Part shown: positions 16,741 to 24,725 of the stretch, piece by piece
Layout of the letters: each line of letters opens with the position of its first letter
Numbering within the stretch: position 1 is the first letter of the stretch
NCBI GenBank assembly: GCA_965213765.1
Contig: OZ243926.1
Location: 3,782,001 to 3,846,000, forward strand
DNA length: 64,000 nucleotides
Reading direction: 5' to 3'
DNA from: JAJDXO01 sp965213765
GTDB taxonomy: Bacteria > Pseudomonadota > Alphaproteobacteria > Rhodospirillales > UBA2165
Program-made: the position numbers and the translations under genes
The notes under the pieces: model-generated
The model's database searches: none
What the model was told of the DNA's origin: nothing
The model's input: only the letters and a program-made list of their open reading frames with translations

Positions 16741-17306
16741 GCCACTACACGGCGCTCCTCGATGCCAACGTCCTTTATCCGGCGCCGATGCGCGATGTGC
16801 TAATGCAGCTCGCAGTGACCGATCTCTTCAAGGCCAAATGGTCCGAAGACATTCACCGCGAGTGGATTGATGCGTTGATGCGGAATGAACCACATCGGGA
16901 CCGCGCCGCACTCGAGCGCACACGCGACTTAATTAACCACGCGACCCGCGACTGCCTTGTGACCGGGTACGAGGCTCTCATTCCATCGCTGGAACTCCCC
17001 GATCCAGGCGACCGCCATGTGCTCGCCGCTGCGATCGTGGGACGATGCGATGTGATCGTAACGCAAAACCTGAGAGATTTTCCCGACGAGGCCCTTGAGC
17101 CGCTCGGGATCGAGACGCTGCACCCTGATGACTTTCTGAGCAACCACCTGGCGCTGGCTCCGGGTCTATTTTGCTCAGCCCTCCGGAAAGTCCGCGCCCG
17201 CCTCGAGAACCCACCATACAGCGCCGAGGACTATCTCGCGATCCTCACCCGACAGGGATTGGTGGCAACAGCTGCCGAGTTGGAACAGTTCCGAGAGCTG
17301 ATCTAA
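16737..17306 (+). CDS. PIN-domain toxin (VapC-like ribonuclease)
   Basis: The 189-residue product starts with TALLDANVLYPAPMRDVLM and carries later acidic motifs (WSEDIHREWIDAL; PDPGDRHVLAAAIVGRCDVIVTQN; NLRDFPDEAL). These give the three to four acidic residues of a PIN nuclease (Asp9, Glu41 region, Asp91/Asp110 region). PIN toxins of this group cleave RNA when not held by the partner. It overlaps the upstream HTH gene by ATGA. The C-terminal 40 residues (NPPYSAEDYLAILTRQGL) extend past the core fold, as in longer PIN_26-like proteins. Probable role: element maintenance or phage response. Confidence 0.75.
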   Translation: MSHYTALLDANVLYPAPMRDVLMQLAVTDLFKAKWSEDIHREWIDALMRNEPHRDRAALERTRDLINHATRDCLVTGYEALIPSLELPDPGDRHVLAAAIVGRCDVIVTQNLRDFPDEALEPLGIETLHPDDFLSNHLALAPGLFCSALRKVRARLENPPYSAEDYLAILTRQGLVATAAELEQFRELI

Positions 17307-17391
17307 CGCATCGCGCAACAACATTCTCTTGTAGCAGTGGGGCGAAGATCCGTCGCCGCAACCATTGATTTCTCAGCGTTTCTCCTGGTGC

Positions 17392-17484
17392 TAAAATAAG
17401 CAAAGATTGATCGAGGAGACATCTGTGGAAATCATTGAAAAGAATAATTTTTCAATCAATTGCCCAGTGAAGGAAGCAAAATGA
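17392..17484 (+). promoter_or_regulatory. Leader of the six-gene cassette with a coupled 19-codon ORF
   Basis: A -10-like TAAAAT lies at 17392-17397, with no well-spaced -35 seen. GAGGAGA at 17413-17419 is followed by a GTG at 17425 that opens a 19-codon frame. It encodes VEIIEKNNFSINCPVKEAK and ends in TGA at 17482-17484, overlapping the ATG of the first ParB-like gene (17481) as ATGA. The strongest ribosome-binding site of the operon thus belongs to this tiny frame, which may couple translation into the cassette. Expression is not shown. Confidence 0.45.
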
Positions 17485-18497
17485 CGTCGGGAAGTTTTGA
17501 GAGTCTGCCAATCAATGATGTTCAGCTAGACACAGGCAATCCGAGAATTCGGCGATTTCTCGAAATCTACGATCAGACTGAGATTAGCGATCACCAAATC
17601 GGTTTAGCACTGAACCTGCCCTCGAGCGACTCTCCTGCTGCACTAGCAGACACGACGACGCCGTCACGTTTGCGTGAATCCATTATTGCGAATAAAGGCA
17701 TAAGGCAGCCTATCATTGTCGACAAGAAAGCAGATGGTTCATTGGTCTGTATCGAGGGCAACACTCGCCTATGGATCTATCGAGACCTACACAAAAAAGG
17801 GGCCAAAGGAGATTGGTCCAAAATTCCAGCGCTTGTGCACACTGGACTAGAAAAAGAAAGCATCGATGAGATCAGACTGCAGGCTCATCTGGTCGGCCCG
17901 AGACCTTGGGATGCCTACTCAAAGGCGCGTTATCTCCATGAGCTCCAGAACAACGAACTGATGCCTCTTGATCGCATCGTTGCCCTTTGCGGTGGAAATC
18001 AACGCGACGTCACTCGCTCAATCCAAGCCTACGCGGATATGGAAGAGTTTTATCGGCCACTTTGCGAACCGGGCGAATTTGATGCCGAGAGGTTTTCGGG
18101 GTTCGTGGAGTACCAGAGTCCGCGCGTGCAAGAGGCCATTTTGACAAATGGTTTTTCAGGAGTCGATTTCGCGGAATGGATAAAGGACAGCCGCATCGGC
18201 CCGTTGCAAGAGGTGCGGCAACTCCCCGCTGTACTGAAGGACAAGAAAGCGAGGGCAGTTTTCCTGAAGGACGGCATGAAGACGGCCTTTAAGGCACTCG
18301 ATCAAAAAACAGAGAATGTCGAATTGCAGAAAGCAACGTTGGGGCAACTGGCGTCCGCGCTCGAAAGCAAGGCAAACCAAACCTCAATGGCCGAACTCAG
18401 ATCGCTCAAGGAAGATGGCGGAGCGACTTTGCGCCACATAGAAGCTGCAATGGATGCGCTCCAATTCCTTCAGACGCAGATTACCGGCGATGCCTGA
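17481..18497 (+). CDS. ParB/Srx-fold protein, first gene of the six-gene cassette
   Basis: The 338-residue product has an N-terminal ParB-like domain: LPINDVQLDTGNPRI, GIRQPIIVDKK near residue 75, and IEGNTRLWIYRDL near residue 95, where chromosomal ParB has GERR. The rest is helical; a possible HTH-like region is around LMPLDRIVALCGGNQRDVTRSIQAY. ParB-fold domains act as CTPases, DNA binders or, in some defence-linked proteins, nucleases; the role here is unknown. The start at 17481 has AAGGA seven bases upstream; a TTG at 17460 is an alternative. It ends one base into the next gene. Its base composition is clearly lower in GC than the transfer genes. Confidence 0.7.
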   Translation: MTSGSFESLPINDVQLDTGNPRIRRFLEIYDQTEISDHQIGLALNLPSSDSPAALADTTTPSRLRESIIANKGIRQPIIVDKKADGSLVCIEGNTRLWIYRDLHKKGAKGDWSKIPALVHTGLEKESIDEIRLQAHLVGPRPWDAYSKARYLHELQNNELMPLDRIVALCGGNQRDVTRSIQAYADMEEFYRPLCEPGEFDAERFSGFVEYQSPRVQEAILTNGFSGVDFAEWIKDSRIGPLQEVRQLPAVLKDKKARAVFLKDGMKTAFKALDQKTENVELQKATLGQLASALESKANQTSMAELRSLKEDGGATLRHIEAAMDALQFLQTQITGDA

Positions 18498-18904
18498 TGT
18501 CCGGTGAGTCCGATGAACACACTCTCTTGGTCTCGGGTCTGACCGATTTTGTGAAAAAGCAGCATGGGAGCAACAGAAACCTAGCACTATACGTGGACGA
18601 CCAGGTGCGTGGCCGAGAGGGCCCGCAACGGATTGGCAATCGTCTGCCCGACCTCTATGCCGAAGATGTGCCCCGTACTTTCGTAGTGATCGGGGAGGCC
18701 AAAACTCACCTTGATCTGCTCTCGTCCAGATCACGTCGGCAAATCGGAACCTTCGTGCAGTACCTTGCGCTCCACAAGACAGCGTTCTTCTATTTGGCGG
18801 TCCCAACTCTCGCCCAGCCTGCCGCGACGACGTTGTTACGGGAACTGGGAAACGTACATGGAAGCGTTAAGATGCACATACTGACAATAGATTTCGAATA
18901 CTGA
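18497..18904 (+). CDS. Small PD-(D/E)XK nuclease-like protein of the cassette
   Basis: The 135-residue product shows the nuclease core RIGNRLPDLYAED followed by FVVIGEAKTHLDLL: Pro51-Asp52 and Glu67-Ala-Lys69 match PD...(D/E)XK. SRRQIGTFVQYLAL is the following helix, with a conserved-type Gln. This is close to a minimal domain of the fold, with no separate DNA-binding part, so the target is likely supplied by the ParB-like or helicase partners. It starts at the stop of the first gene (TGATG) and ends one base before the helicase start, implying co-translation. Nuclease activity is inferred from motif only. Confidence 0.65.
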   Translation: MSGESDEHTLLVSGLTDFVKKQHGSNRNLALYVDDQVRGREGPQRIGNRLPDLYAEDVPRTFVVIGEAKTHLDLLSSRSRRQIGTFVQYLALHKTAFFYLAVPTLAQPAATTLLRELGNVHGSVKMHILTIDFEY

Positions 18905-18905
18905 C

Positions 18906-20384
18906 ATGCTGCGCCCGGACCCGACATTAAATCTCTCTGCCAGATTTGAGGCCTTTCCCTACCAGCTGGATGCGGTTGAAGCGGTAAAAGGGTTGGACTA
19001 CGCGGCCCTGTTTCACGAACAGGGGCTGGGCAAAACGAAGATTGCTATCGACCTCTTATTGCTGTGGCTGACAGAGCAGTCACTCGACACGGTGATGATA
19101 ATCACAAAGCGCGCACTGGTCGAGAATTGGAGACAGGAATTCGCTGAGCATACACATCTCAATCCAAGCGTCTTGAGCCAAGATCGGAAGCACAATTTTT
19201 TTGTGATGAATTCTGCTGCCCGCGTCATCATCGGCCACTTCGAAGTGGTTAGATCCGAGCAACAACGGCTTGAGATGTTTCTGAAAACGCGGAGGGTCGG
19301 AGTGATCCTCGACGAAACGCAGAAGATCAAGAATCCGTCCGCGGCCCTTACACGAGCCTTCCATGAATTGAGAGAAGGATTTCAGCGCCGTGTCATCATG
19401 ACTGGGACACCCGTTGCCAACCGACCCGAAGACATCTGGTCGCAAATCTACTTTCTTGATGGCGGGCAATCACTTGGCGATGATTTCGAAGCCTTCAAAT
19501 TGAACCTGTCGCTGGACAATGAACTGCACCAGGATGTTGGGCGTCAAAAAGCTTTTGCCGACGACCTAGGCGCCATCTTCTCAAAGCTAAGGGCGTTCTC
19601 TATTCGTGAGACAAAAAATTCAACAGGCATCGAACTGCCCGATAAAATTGTTCGCACGGTTTCGACCTACATGGCTCCACGTCAAGCAAAGCTTTACGAC
19701 ACATTCCGAGAAAAGGCGCGCGCAGAAGTCTTGAGGGATGGCGTCCTGACAGAGGACGATGCAGAGGCGGTGCTAAAGCGGCTTCTTCGTTTGGTGCAGG
19801 TCACCTCGAACCCGGGACTGGTCGACGATGGGTACAAGGAAGATCCAGGCAAACTATCGGAATTGCTACGTTTGGTGCGCGAAGCGACTGAGGATGGAAG
19901 TAAGGTCATCGTCTGGACTTCGTTTGTTCAAAACGCCGAATGGCTCTGCGAACGCTTGCGTGAATTCGGCTCGGTCCGCGTCCATGGTGAGTTGCCTATT
20001 GATACAAGAAACCGCGCCATCGATGACTTCAAAAAAGACGGTGACATCAGTGTTCTGGTTGCGACGCCGGGTGCGGCCAAAGAAGGGCTGACCTTAACCA
20101 TTGCCAACCACGCCATCTACTATGACAGGACATTCAGTTTGGACGATTACCTACAATCGCAAGATCGAATACATCGAATTTCCCAGAAAAAGGAATGCTA
20201 TATATGGAATCTGACCTGCGAAGACACGATCGACTCCTGGGTCGATAGTTTGTTACGGGCAAAACGGCTGGCCGCTCAACTTCTTCAGTCAGATGTAACG
20301 CAGGATGAATATAAAAGTGCTGCGAACTACGATTTTGGCAGAGCCATAACCGAAATCTTGAATCCAGCGGTAGAAGTGAAATGA
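18906..20384 (+). CDS. SNF2/SF2 helicase of the cassette
   Basis: The 492-residue product is a compact SWI2/SNF2-type motor. Motif I is GLGKT (residues 40-44) in FHEQGLGKTKIAIDLL; motif II is DETQ (136-139) in place of DEAH; motif III is MTGTPVANRPEDIWSQ near residue 167; motif VI is SQDRIHRISQKKECYIWNL near residue 420. The second RecA lobe starts near residue 310. SNF2 motors of defence systems (DISARM, Dpd, type I restriction relatives) translocate on DNA. There is no fused extra domain, so partner proteins probably give specificity. It overlaps the second ParB-like gene by four bases. Confidence 0.8.
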   Translation: MLRPDPTLNLSARFEAFPYQLDAVEAVKGLDYAALFHEQGLGKTKIAIDLLLLWLTEQSLDTVMIITKRALVENWRQEFAEHTHLNPSVLSQDRKHNFFVMNSAARVIIGHFEVVRSEQQRLEMFLKTRRVGVILDETQKIKNPSAALTRAFHELREGFQRRVIMTGTPVANRPEDIWSQIYFLDGGQSLGDDFEAFKLNLSLDNELHQDVGRQKAFADDLGAIFSKLRAFSIRETKNSTGIELPDKIVRTVSTYMAPRQAKLYDTFREKARAEVLRDGVLTEDDAEAVLKRLLRLVQVTSNPGLVDDGYKEDPGKLSELLRLVREATEDGSKVIVWTSFVQNAEWLCERLREFGSVRVHGELPIDTRNRAIDDFKKDGDISVLVATPGAAKEGLTLTIANHAIYYDRTFSLDDYLQSQDRIHRISQKKECYIWNLTCEDTIDSWVDSLLRAKRLAAQLLQSDVTQDEYKSAANYDFGRAITEILNPAVEVK

Positions 20385-21376
20385 CCCAGGACGAAGACTA
20401 CATTCTGATCCGCCAGAAAAAGATTCCCGCAGTTTCGCGTGACATCCCACATGAGGATTTGAAATTCTGGCCAGACAATCCCCGCGTCTACTCGCTGTTG
20501 GACCGTAGCACGTCGGAGCCCGATCAGGACGCAATATTTCGTTCAATGCTGAAACTCGAACATGTCAGAGTTCTTCGACATGACATATTGGACAACGGAG
20601 GTCTCATAGACCCGATCATCGTTCGAGACGGCGAATTGGTTGTTATCGAAGGCAATAGCCGCCTTGCGGCATATCGGTCCTTGGCAACAGACGACCCGGC
20701 AAAGTGGAACACTGTTCGCTGCCGAGTGCTGCCAGCAGATATCCAGGATGCCGACCTCTATGCAATGCTCAGCCAGTATCACGTCAAAGGCAAAAAGGAT
20801 TGGGCGCCTTACGAGAAAGCTGGATTTGTCTATCGGCGCCACACGGACCAGAAGGTCGATATCCCCGACCTGGCTCGGGAGCTCGGTGTGAGCCCACAAC
20901 AGATCAGGCACCTTGTTGATGTTTTTCAGTTCATGAAAGACAACGGCGACGCCAACCGAGAACGGTGGAGCCACTATGATGAACTTCTGAAGTCGAGGAA
21001 GATCAAAAAGGCACGGGAGGAGATTGCTGATTTTGAAGGTCGGGTTGTCGGCTTGATAAAGTCCGGAAAAGTGCGTGCGGTCGACATCCGAGACGAACTG
21101 CCCATGATCTGTCAGACGCCCAAGATTCTCAAGAAATTCGCCAAAGGTGATCTAGATATTAAGGAGGCCTACACTGATGCTCGACATTCCGGTGGTGACA
21201 GCGTTGAGCTAAGCAAAGTCAAACGCTTTAGATCTTGGATTTGCGAACCTGACGTTCTGGATGAAATGGCAGAACATAATCCCGGGGTCAGGCAAAAAAT
21301 CGATTTTGAGCTCAAGAAAATTGAGGCAAGGATATCAGCAATACGAAAACAACTGGAGAAGTCGAAGGCACATTGA
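20381..21376 (+). CDS. Second ParB/Srx-fold protein of the cassette
   Basis: The 331-residue product has a ParB-like N-terminal domain: WPDNPRVYSLL, GGLIDPIIVRDGELVVIEGNSRLAAYRSL (residues about 70-100). An HTH-like segment follows (VDIPDLARELGVSPQQIRHLVDVFQ, about 165-190), then a charged helical C-terminus ending in a coiled coil (about residues 290-331). It shares the EGN-S/T-RL motif with the first ParB-like protein of the cassette, suggesting paralogues that may pair. The ATGA overlap with the helicase indicates a fixed stoichiometry. Function unknown; a DNA- or modification-recognition role is inference. Confidence 0.7.
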   Translation: MTQDEDYILIRQKKIPAVSRDIPHEDLKFWPDNPRVYSLLDRSTSEPDQDAIFRSMLKLEHVRVLRHDILDNGGLIDPIIVRDGELVVIEGNSRLAAYRSLATDDPAKWNTVRCRVLPADIQDADLYAMLSQYHVKGKKDWAPYEKAGFVYRRHTDQKVDIPDLARELGVSPQQIRHLVDVFQFMKDNGDANRERWSHYDELLKSRKIKKAREEIADFEGRVVGLIKSGKVRAVDIRDELPMICQTPKILKKFAKGDLDIKEAYTDARHSGGDSVELSKVKRFRSWICEPDVLDEMAEHNPGVRQKIDFELKKIEARISAIRKQLEKSKAH

Positions 21377-21529
21377 ATGAGCCATTCCCATATCCTGACA
21401 ACGGGGCAAATGTCCAAAACGTAGCCCGTTGAGCTGATACAGGCCGGGATGGCGTCAACACGAGTTTGAGATAGATCGGCGAGACGACCTAGTTTAAGGT
21501 CATCCACAGAGAATGAATTGAGACAGTGA

Positions 21530-23158
21530 ATGGCCAACAAGAACATCCTTCTGGTCGAGCCGGGGTACAGAAACAAGTACCCTCCTCTTGGGCTGATGAA
21601 AATCGCGCAGTACCACGGGCCTGCCGGCAAGAAGGATAACGTTCGGTTTGTAAAGGGCGAGGATTCCTCTGCTTACGAAACTGCCTGGGACCGAGTCTAC
21701 GTCACGACGCTATTTTCCTTTGAATGGGACAGAACCGCGCGCAGTATCGATTATGCGCTGGATTTGGTTGGCGGACAGGCCCACCGAGTGTTTGTCGGGG
21801 GCATTGCGGCCTCACTCATGCACGACAAATACATCTCGGAGCCAAATTGGCGCGGTGTCCGGTTCATCAAGGGACTTCTCGGTGAGGCGCCAGCCACGTC
21901 GCTTCAACTCGACCCATTTGATGAAGAACTTTACGCCGAAGATACAAACGGCAAGCCAATTGAAGACCTTGTTCCTGACTATAGCATTTTGGATCATATC
22001 GAGTATGAGTATCCGGTTTCAGATGCCTACTTCACATACGCTTCGCGTGGTTGCGTACGCAAATGCGCATTCTGCGGAGTCCCTGCGCTCGAAGGGATGC
22101 AGCGTGACACCAACTCTCTGACCGATGTCGTTGAGGGCGTCAGTCAGTTATACGGTGAAAAGCGTGACCTGATCCTTATGGATAACAATGTCGTTGCATC
22201 GGCAAATTTCAAAGAGATCGTCGCTGAGATCATCGACTTGGGCTTCGAGCGGGGGGCGAAGCTCAAACGCGGCCGGTATGAGCTGCAGCGGCGAGTGGAC
22301 TTCAACCAAGGAGTTGATGCGCGCATCCTCTGCAAAGACCCGATGTATTTGCACCAACTTTCCCGAATTGCACTCAAGCCACTGCGCATAGCATTCGACC
22401 ACTTGGGTGTTAAGAAACCCTATTCACAAGCCATTCGGTATTCGGCAGAGGCAGGACTTACCGAGCTTTCCAATTACATGCTCTACAATTTCAAGGATAG
22501 CCCACGGGATTTGTTTGAGCGCATGCGCCTAAATGTTGATCTGAACGAAGAGCTCAACATCCGGATCTTTTCATTTCCGATGCGATATCAGCCCGTTAAC
22601 CGCCCCGACCGTGGCCATATTGGGGACAAATGGAACCCTTACTACCTACGTTCTATGCAGGTCATTCTTCAGGCCACACATGGAATCGTTAGCGGCGCAC
22701 CGGATTTCTTCCGAACAGCCTTTGGCGATACATATGATGAGTTCGAGAACATCCTGCTTCGCCCGCACCACTTTATCTTCAATCGTTACTGGTACGAACA
22801 ATTTGATGGGCGAGCAGAGTTCGACTCGTTTCAGTCTGTCATGGCCGCTCTGGCGAATGACGAGCGCACCGAGTTGGTAAGCTATCTTTGTAGTAGGGAC
22901 AAAAACGACTACGAGCACGACCTCAACGAACTTGCCCCCGGGAGCCTTCGAGATGCGGCCCGGTTCTTTGTGCCAATGGCCAAGGTGGATGAGGCAAGAA
23001 TTTGGGAAGCCCAAAAGCGGCGACGGGTTGAAAATATCCATGCGTACTTGGTTCCCGAAGACGAACGGGTAGAGGACGCAGCACTTACGGACCAAGACAT
23101 CCAGCCCAGCGCACGTACAGGGAAGAATATCAAGAAAATCAAGCAAGTTTTTGCATAA
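21530..23158 (+). CDS. Radical SAM protein with B12-binding-like N-terminus
   Basis: The 542-residue product carries the radical SAM cluster motif in SRGCVRKCAFCGVPAL: Cys175-x3-Cys179-x2-Cys182. The N-terminal 150 residues (NILLVEPGYRNKYPPLGLMKIA; RVYVTTLFSFEW; HRVFVGGIAASLM) resemble the Rossmann-like cobalamin-binding domain often seen before B12-dependent radical SAM domains, but the DxHxxG cobalamin motif is not obvious. The C-terminal 200 residues are unassigned. Such enzymes often methylate or rearrange unreactive positions. It follows a 153-base gap and lies 19 bases before the HSP90-type gene. The substrate is unknown. Confidence 0.75.
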   Translation: MANKNILLVEPGYRNKYPPLGLMKIAQYHGPAGKKDNVRFVKGEDSSAYETAWDRVYVTTLFSFEWDRTARSIDYALDLVGGQAHRVFVGGIAASLMHDKYISEPNWRGVRFIKGLLGEAPATSLQLDPFDEELYAEDTNGKPIEDLVPDYSILDHIEYEYPVSDAYFTYASRGCVRKCAFCGVPALEGMQRDTNSLTDVVEGVSQLYGEKRDLILMDNNVVASANFKEIVAEIIDLGFERGAKLKRGRYELQRRVDFNQGVDARILCKDPMYLHQLSRIALKPLRIAFDHLGVKKPYSQAIRYSAEAGLTELSNYMLYNFKDSPRDLFERMRLNVDLNEELNIRIFSFPMRYQPVNRPDRGHIGDKWNPYYLRSMQVILQATHGIVSGAPDFFRTAFGDTYDEFENILLRPHHFIFNRYWYEQFDGRAEFDSFQSVMAALANDERTELVSYLCSRDKNDYEHDLNELAPGSLRDAARFFVPMAKVDEARIWEAQKRRRVENIHAYLVPEDERVEDAALTDQDIQPSARTGKNIKKIKQVFA

Positions 23159-23177
23159 GCGATTGAAGTGACCGGCC

Positions 23178-24725
23178 ATGGAGAAATCTGAAAGAATTGA
23201 AGAGCGACGGCTTGAAGAGGCGGAAGTCTTCGTCGGGAAAGACGTGCTCGAGTTGCTCAGTAGCTCTATGTACGTCGACCCTCTGGCGATTTTTCGTGAG
23301 TATGTCCAGAATGCTACGGATGCAATTGACGATGCAGTTGCAAGTGGTCTGTTGGCTTCGACAGATGACGGGCAAGTCGAAGTCAATTTGGACCACATCG
23401 ATCGACGGGTTGTCATTCGTGACAATGGAATAGGGCTGTCGAATACTGAATTCTCGTCACGCATGATGTCCTTTGGGGCTAGCAAAAAACGCGGAACAGA
23501 TGCTCGAGGGCTTCGCGGCGTCGGAAGGCTGTCGGCACTTGGATACGTCCAACAGCTGATCTTCCGCTCACGCGCTAAAGGCGACACAAGAGTTCTCGAA
23601 GCACGTTGGGATGGTCGCGTCGTAAAAAGACTGCTTGCAGCCACGGACCAAGACACTGATCTACAGTCTATCGTCAGGGAGGCCGTGTCTCTGAAGCAAC
23701 TTGATCCAGAGGATTATCCGACGCACTTCTTTGAGGTCGAACTCGTCAGGCCGCGGCGTATTGCAAATGATCGGCTACTCAACGAAGTACAGATCGAGAC
23801 CTTCATCGGTCAAGTTTGCCCATGTCCATTTTCACCCGATTTCTCTTACCGCGAAGAGATAGCCAGCCTGTTGGAAGGTCACGGCCGAGCCGGACGAGCA
23901 TACAATATTCATATCAATGGGTCCGAGACACCGATCTATCGACCACACTGCGACGAAGTCGCATTCTCGGATTCCAAAAAATCTACGTTTCACGATCTAA
24001 GACCATTCATGATTGAAGGCATTGACGGTGAGACTGCCGCAGTTGGTTGGTTAATACACCATGACTACCAAGGTACGATCCCGGTCGGCCAGGGGGTGAG
24101 GGGACTTCGCGCTCGTGTAGGGAACATTCAAATCGGCCACGACCGGCTCTTTGCGGAGATATTCCCCGAAGATCGCTTCTGTTCATGGTCGGTGGGAGAG
24201 GTGCACGTTTTGGATCCACGCGTTGTTCCGAATGGGCGCCGTGATGAATTCGAGAACAATGCCCACCTCGACAATATCATCGCTCATCTCCGACCAATCG
24301 GAGCAGAAGTCGCACGCGAGTGCCGCGTATCTTCTCAGAAGCGCAATCGAATGAAAGCCTTTGAGTTGGCTGCAGACAAAGTCTACGAGAAACTTGACGT
24401 CTTGAAACAGGGCGCGGTCTCTGGCCGTTACGCCAAGACAATCAAAGCCGAAACGGGCACTCTACTTTCGGAGATGCGCAAGGCTACGGAGTACGACCTC
24501 TTTGAAGAGCGAGAGAGGGGTATTCTAAGAAGGCAACTTCGAAAAATTGAACAAGAGGTGGACCTACAGGCCACCAAAGTTGACGGCGATGTTTTTGAAA
24601 ATTTACCGAGACACAAGCGCGCAACATACAAAGAAGTCGTGGACCTGATCTATGATTGTTCCGTGAATCAGGTGGCCGCCAAGAGTCTAATTGATCGGAT
24701 TCTCGATCGCCTTTCACGGACTTAG
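23178..24725 (+). CDS. HSP90/HtpG-type GHKL ATPase
   Basis: The 515-residue product has the Bergerat fold close to its N-terminus: FREYVQNATDAIDDA (Glu41, Asn45, Asp48), VIRDNGIGLS (Asp82-Asn-Gly) and ARGLRGVGRLSALGY (residues 109-123). This most resembles HtpG/HSP90 N-domains. The middle region includes PNGRRDEFENNAHLDNII, as in HSP90-like middle domains. The C-terminal third is helical (EERERGILRRQLRKIEQEV) and probably a dimerising coiled coil. It is shorter than HtpG (about 620) and lacks an obvious HtpG C-domain. As the last cassette gene it could be an ATP-driven clamp for the other components; that is inference. Confidence 0.7.
   Translation: MEKSERIEERRLEEAEVFVGKDVLELLSSSMYVDPLAIFREYVQNATDAIDDAVASGLLASTDDGQVEVNLDHIDRRVVIRDNGIGLSNTEFSSRMMSFGASKKRGTDARGLRGVGRLSALGYVQQLIFRSRAKGDTRVLEARWDGRVVKRLLAATDQDTDLQSIVREAVSLKQLDPEDYPTHFFEVELVRPRRIANDRLLNEVQIETFIGQVCPCPFSPDFSYREEIASLLEGHGRAGRAYNIHINGSETPIYRPHCDEVAFSDSKKSTFHDLRPFMIEGIDGETAAVGWLIHHDYQGTIPVGQGVRGLRARVGNIQIGHDRLFAEIFPEDRFCSWSVGEVHVLDPRVVPNGRRDEFENNAHLDNIIAHLRPIGAEVARECRVSSQKRNRMKAFELAADKVYEKLDVLKQGAVSGRYAKTIKAETGTLLSEMRKATEYDLFEERERGILRRQLRKIEQEVDLQATKVDGDVFENLPRHKRATYKEVVDLIYDCSVNQVAAKSLIDRILDRLSRT

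Noticed and set aside
21530..23158. Viperin-like antiviral enzyme
   Set aside because: The protein is longer, has a B12-binding-like N-terminus and shows none of the viperin sequence context around its cysteines.
17481..24725. Known Dnd/Dpd or DISARM system
   Set aside because: There is no cysteine desulfurase, DndC-type sulfurtransferase, TGT-like DpdA, methyltransferase or PLD protein in the cassette.
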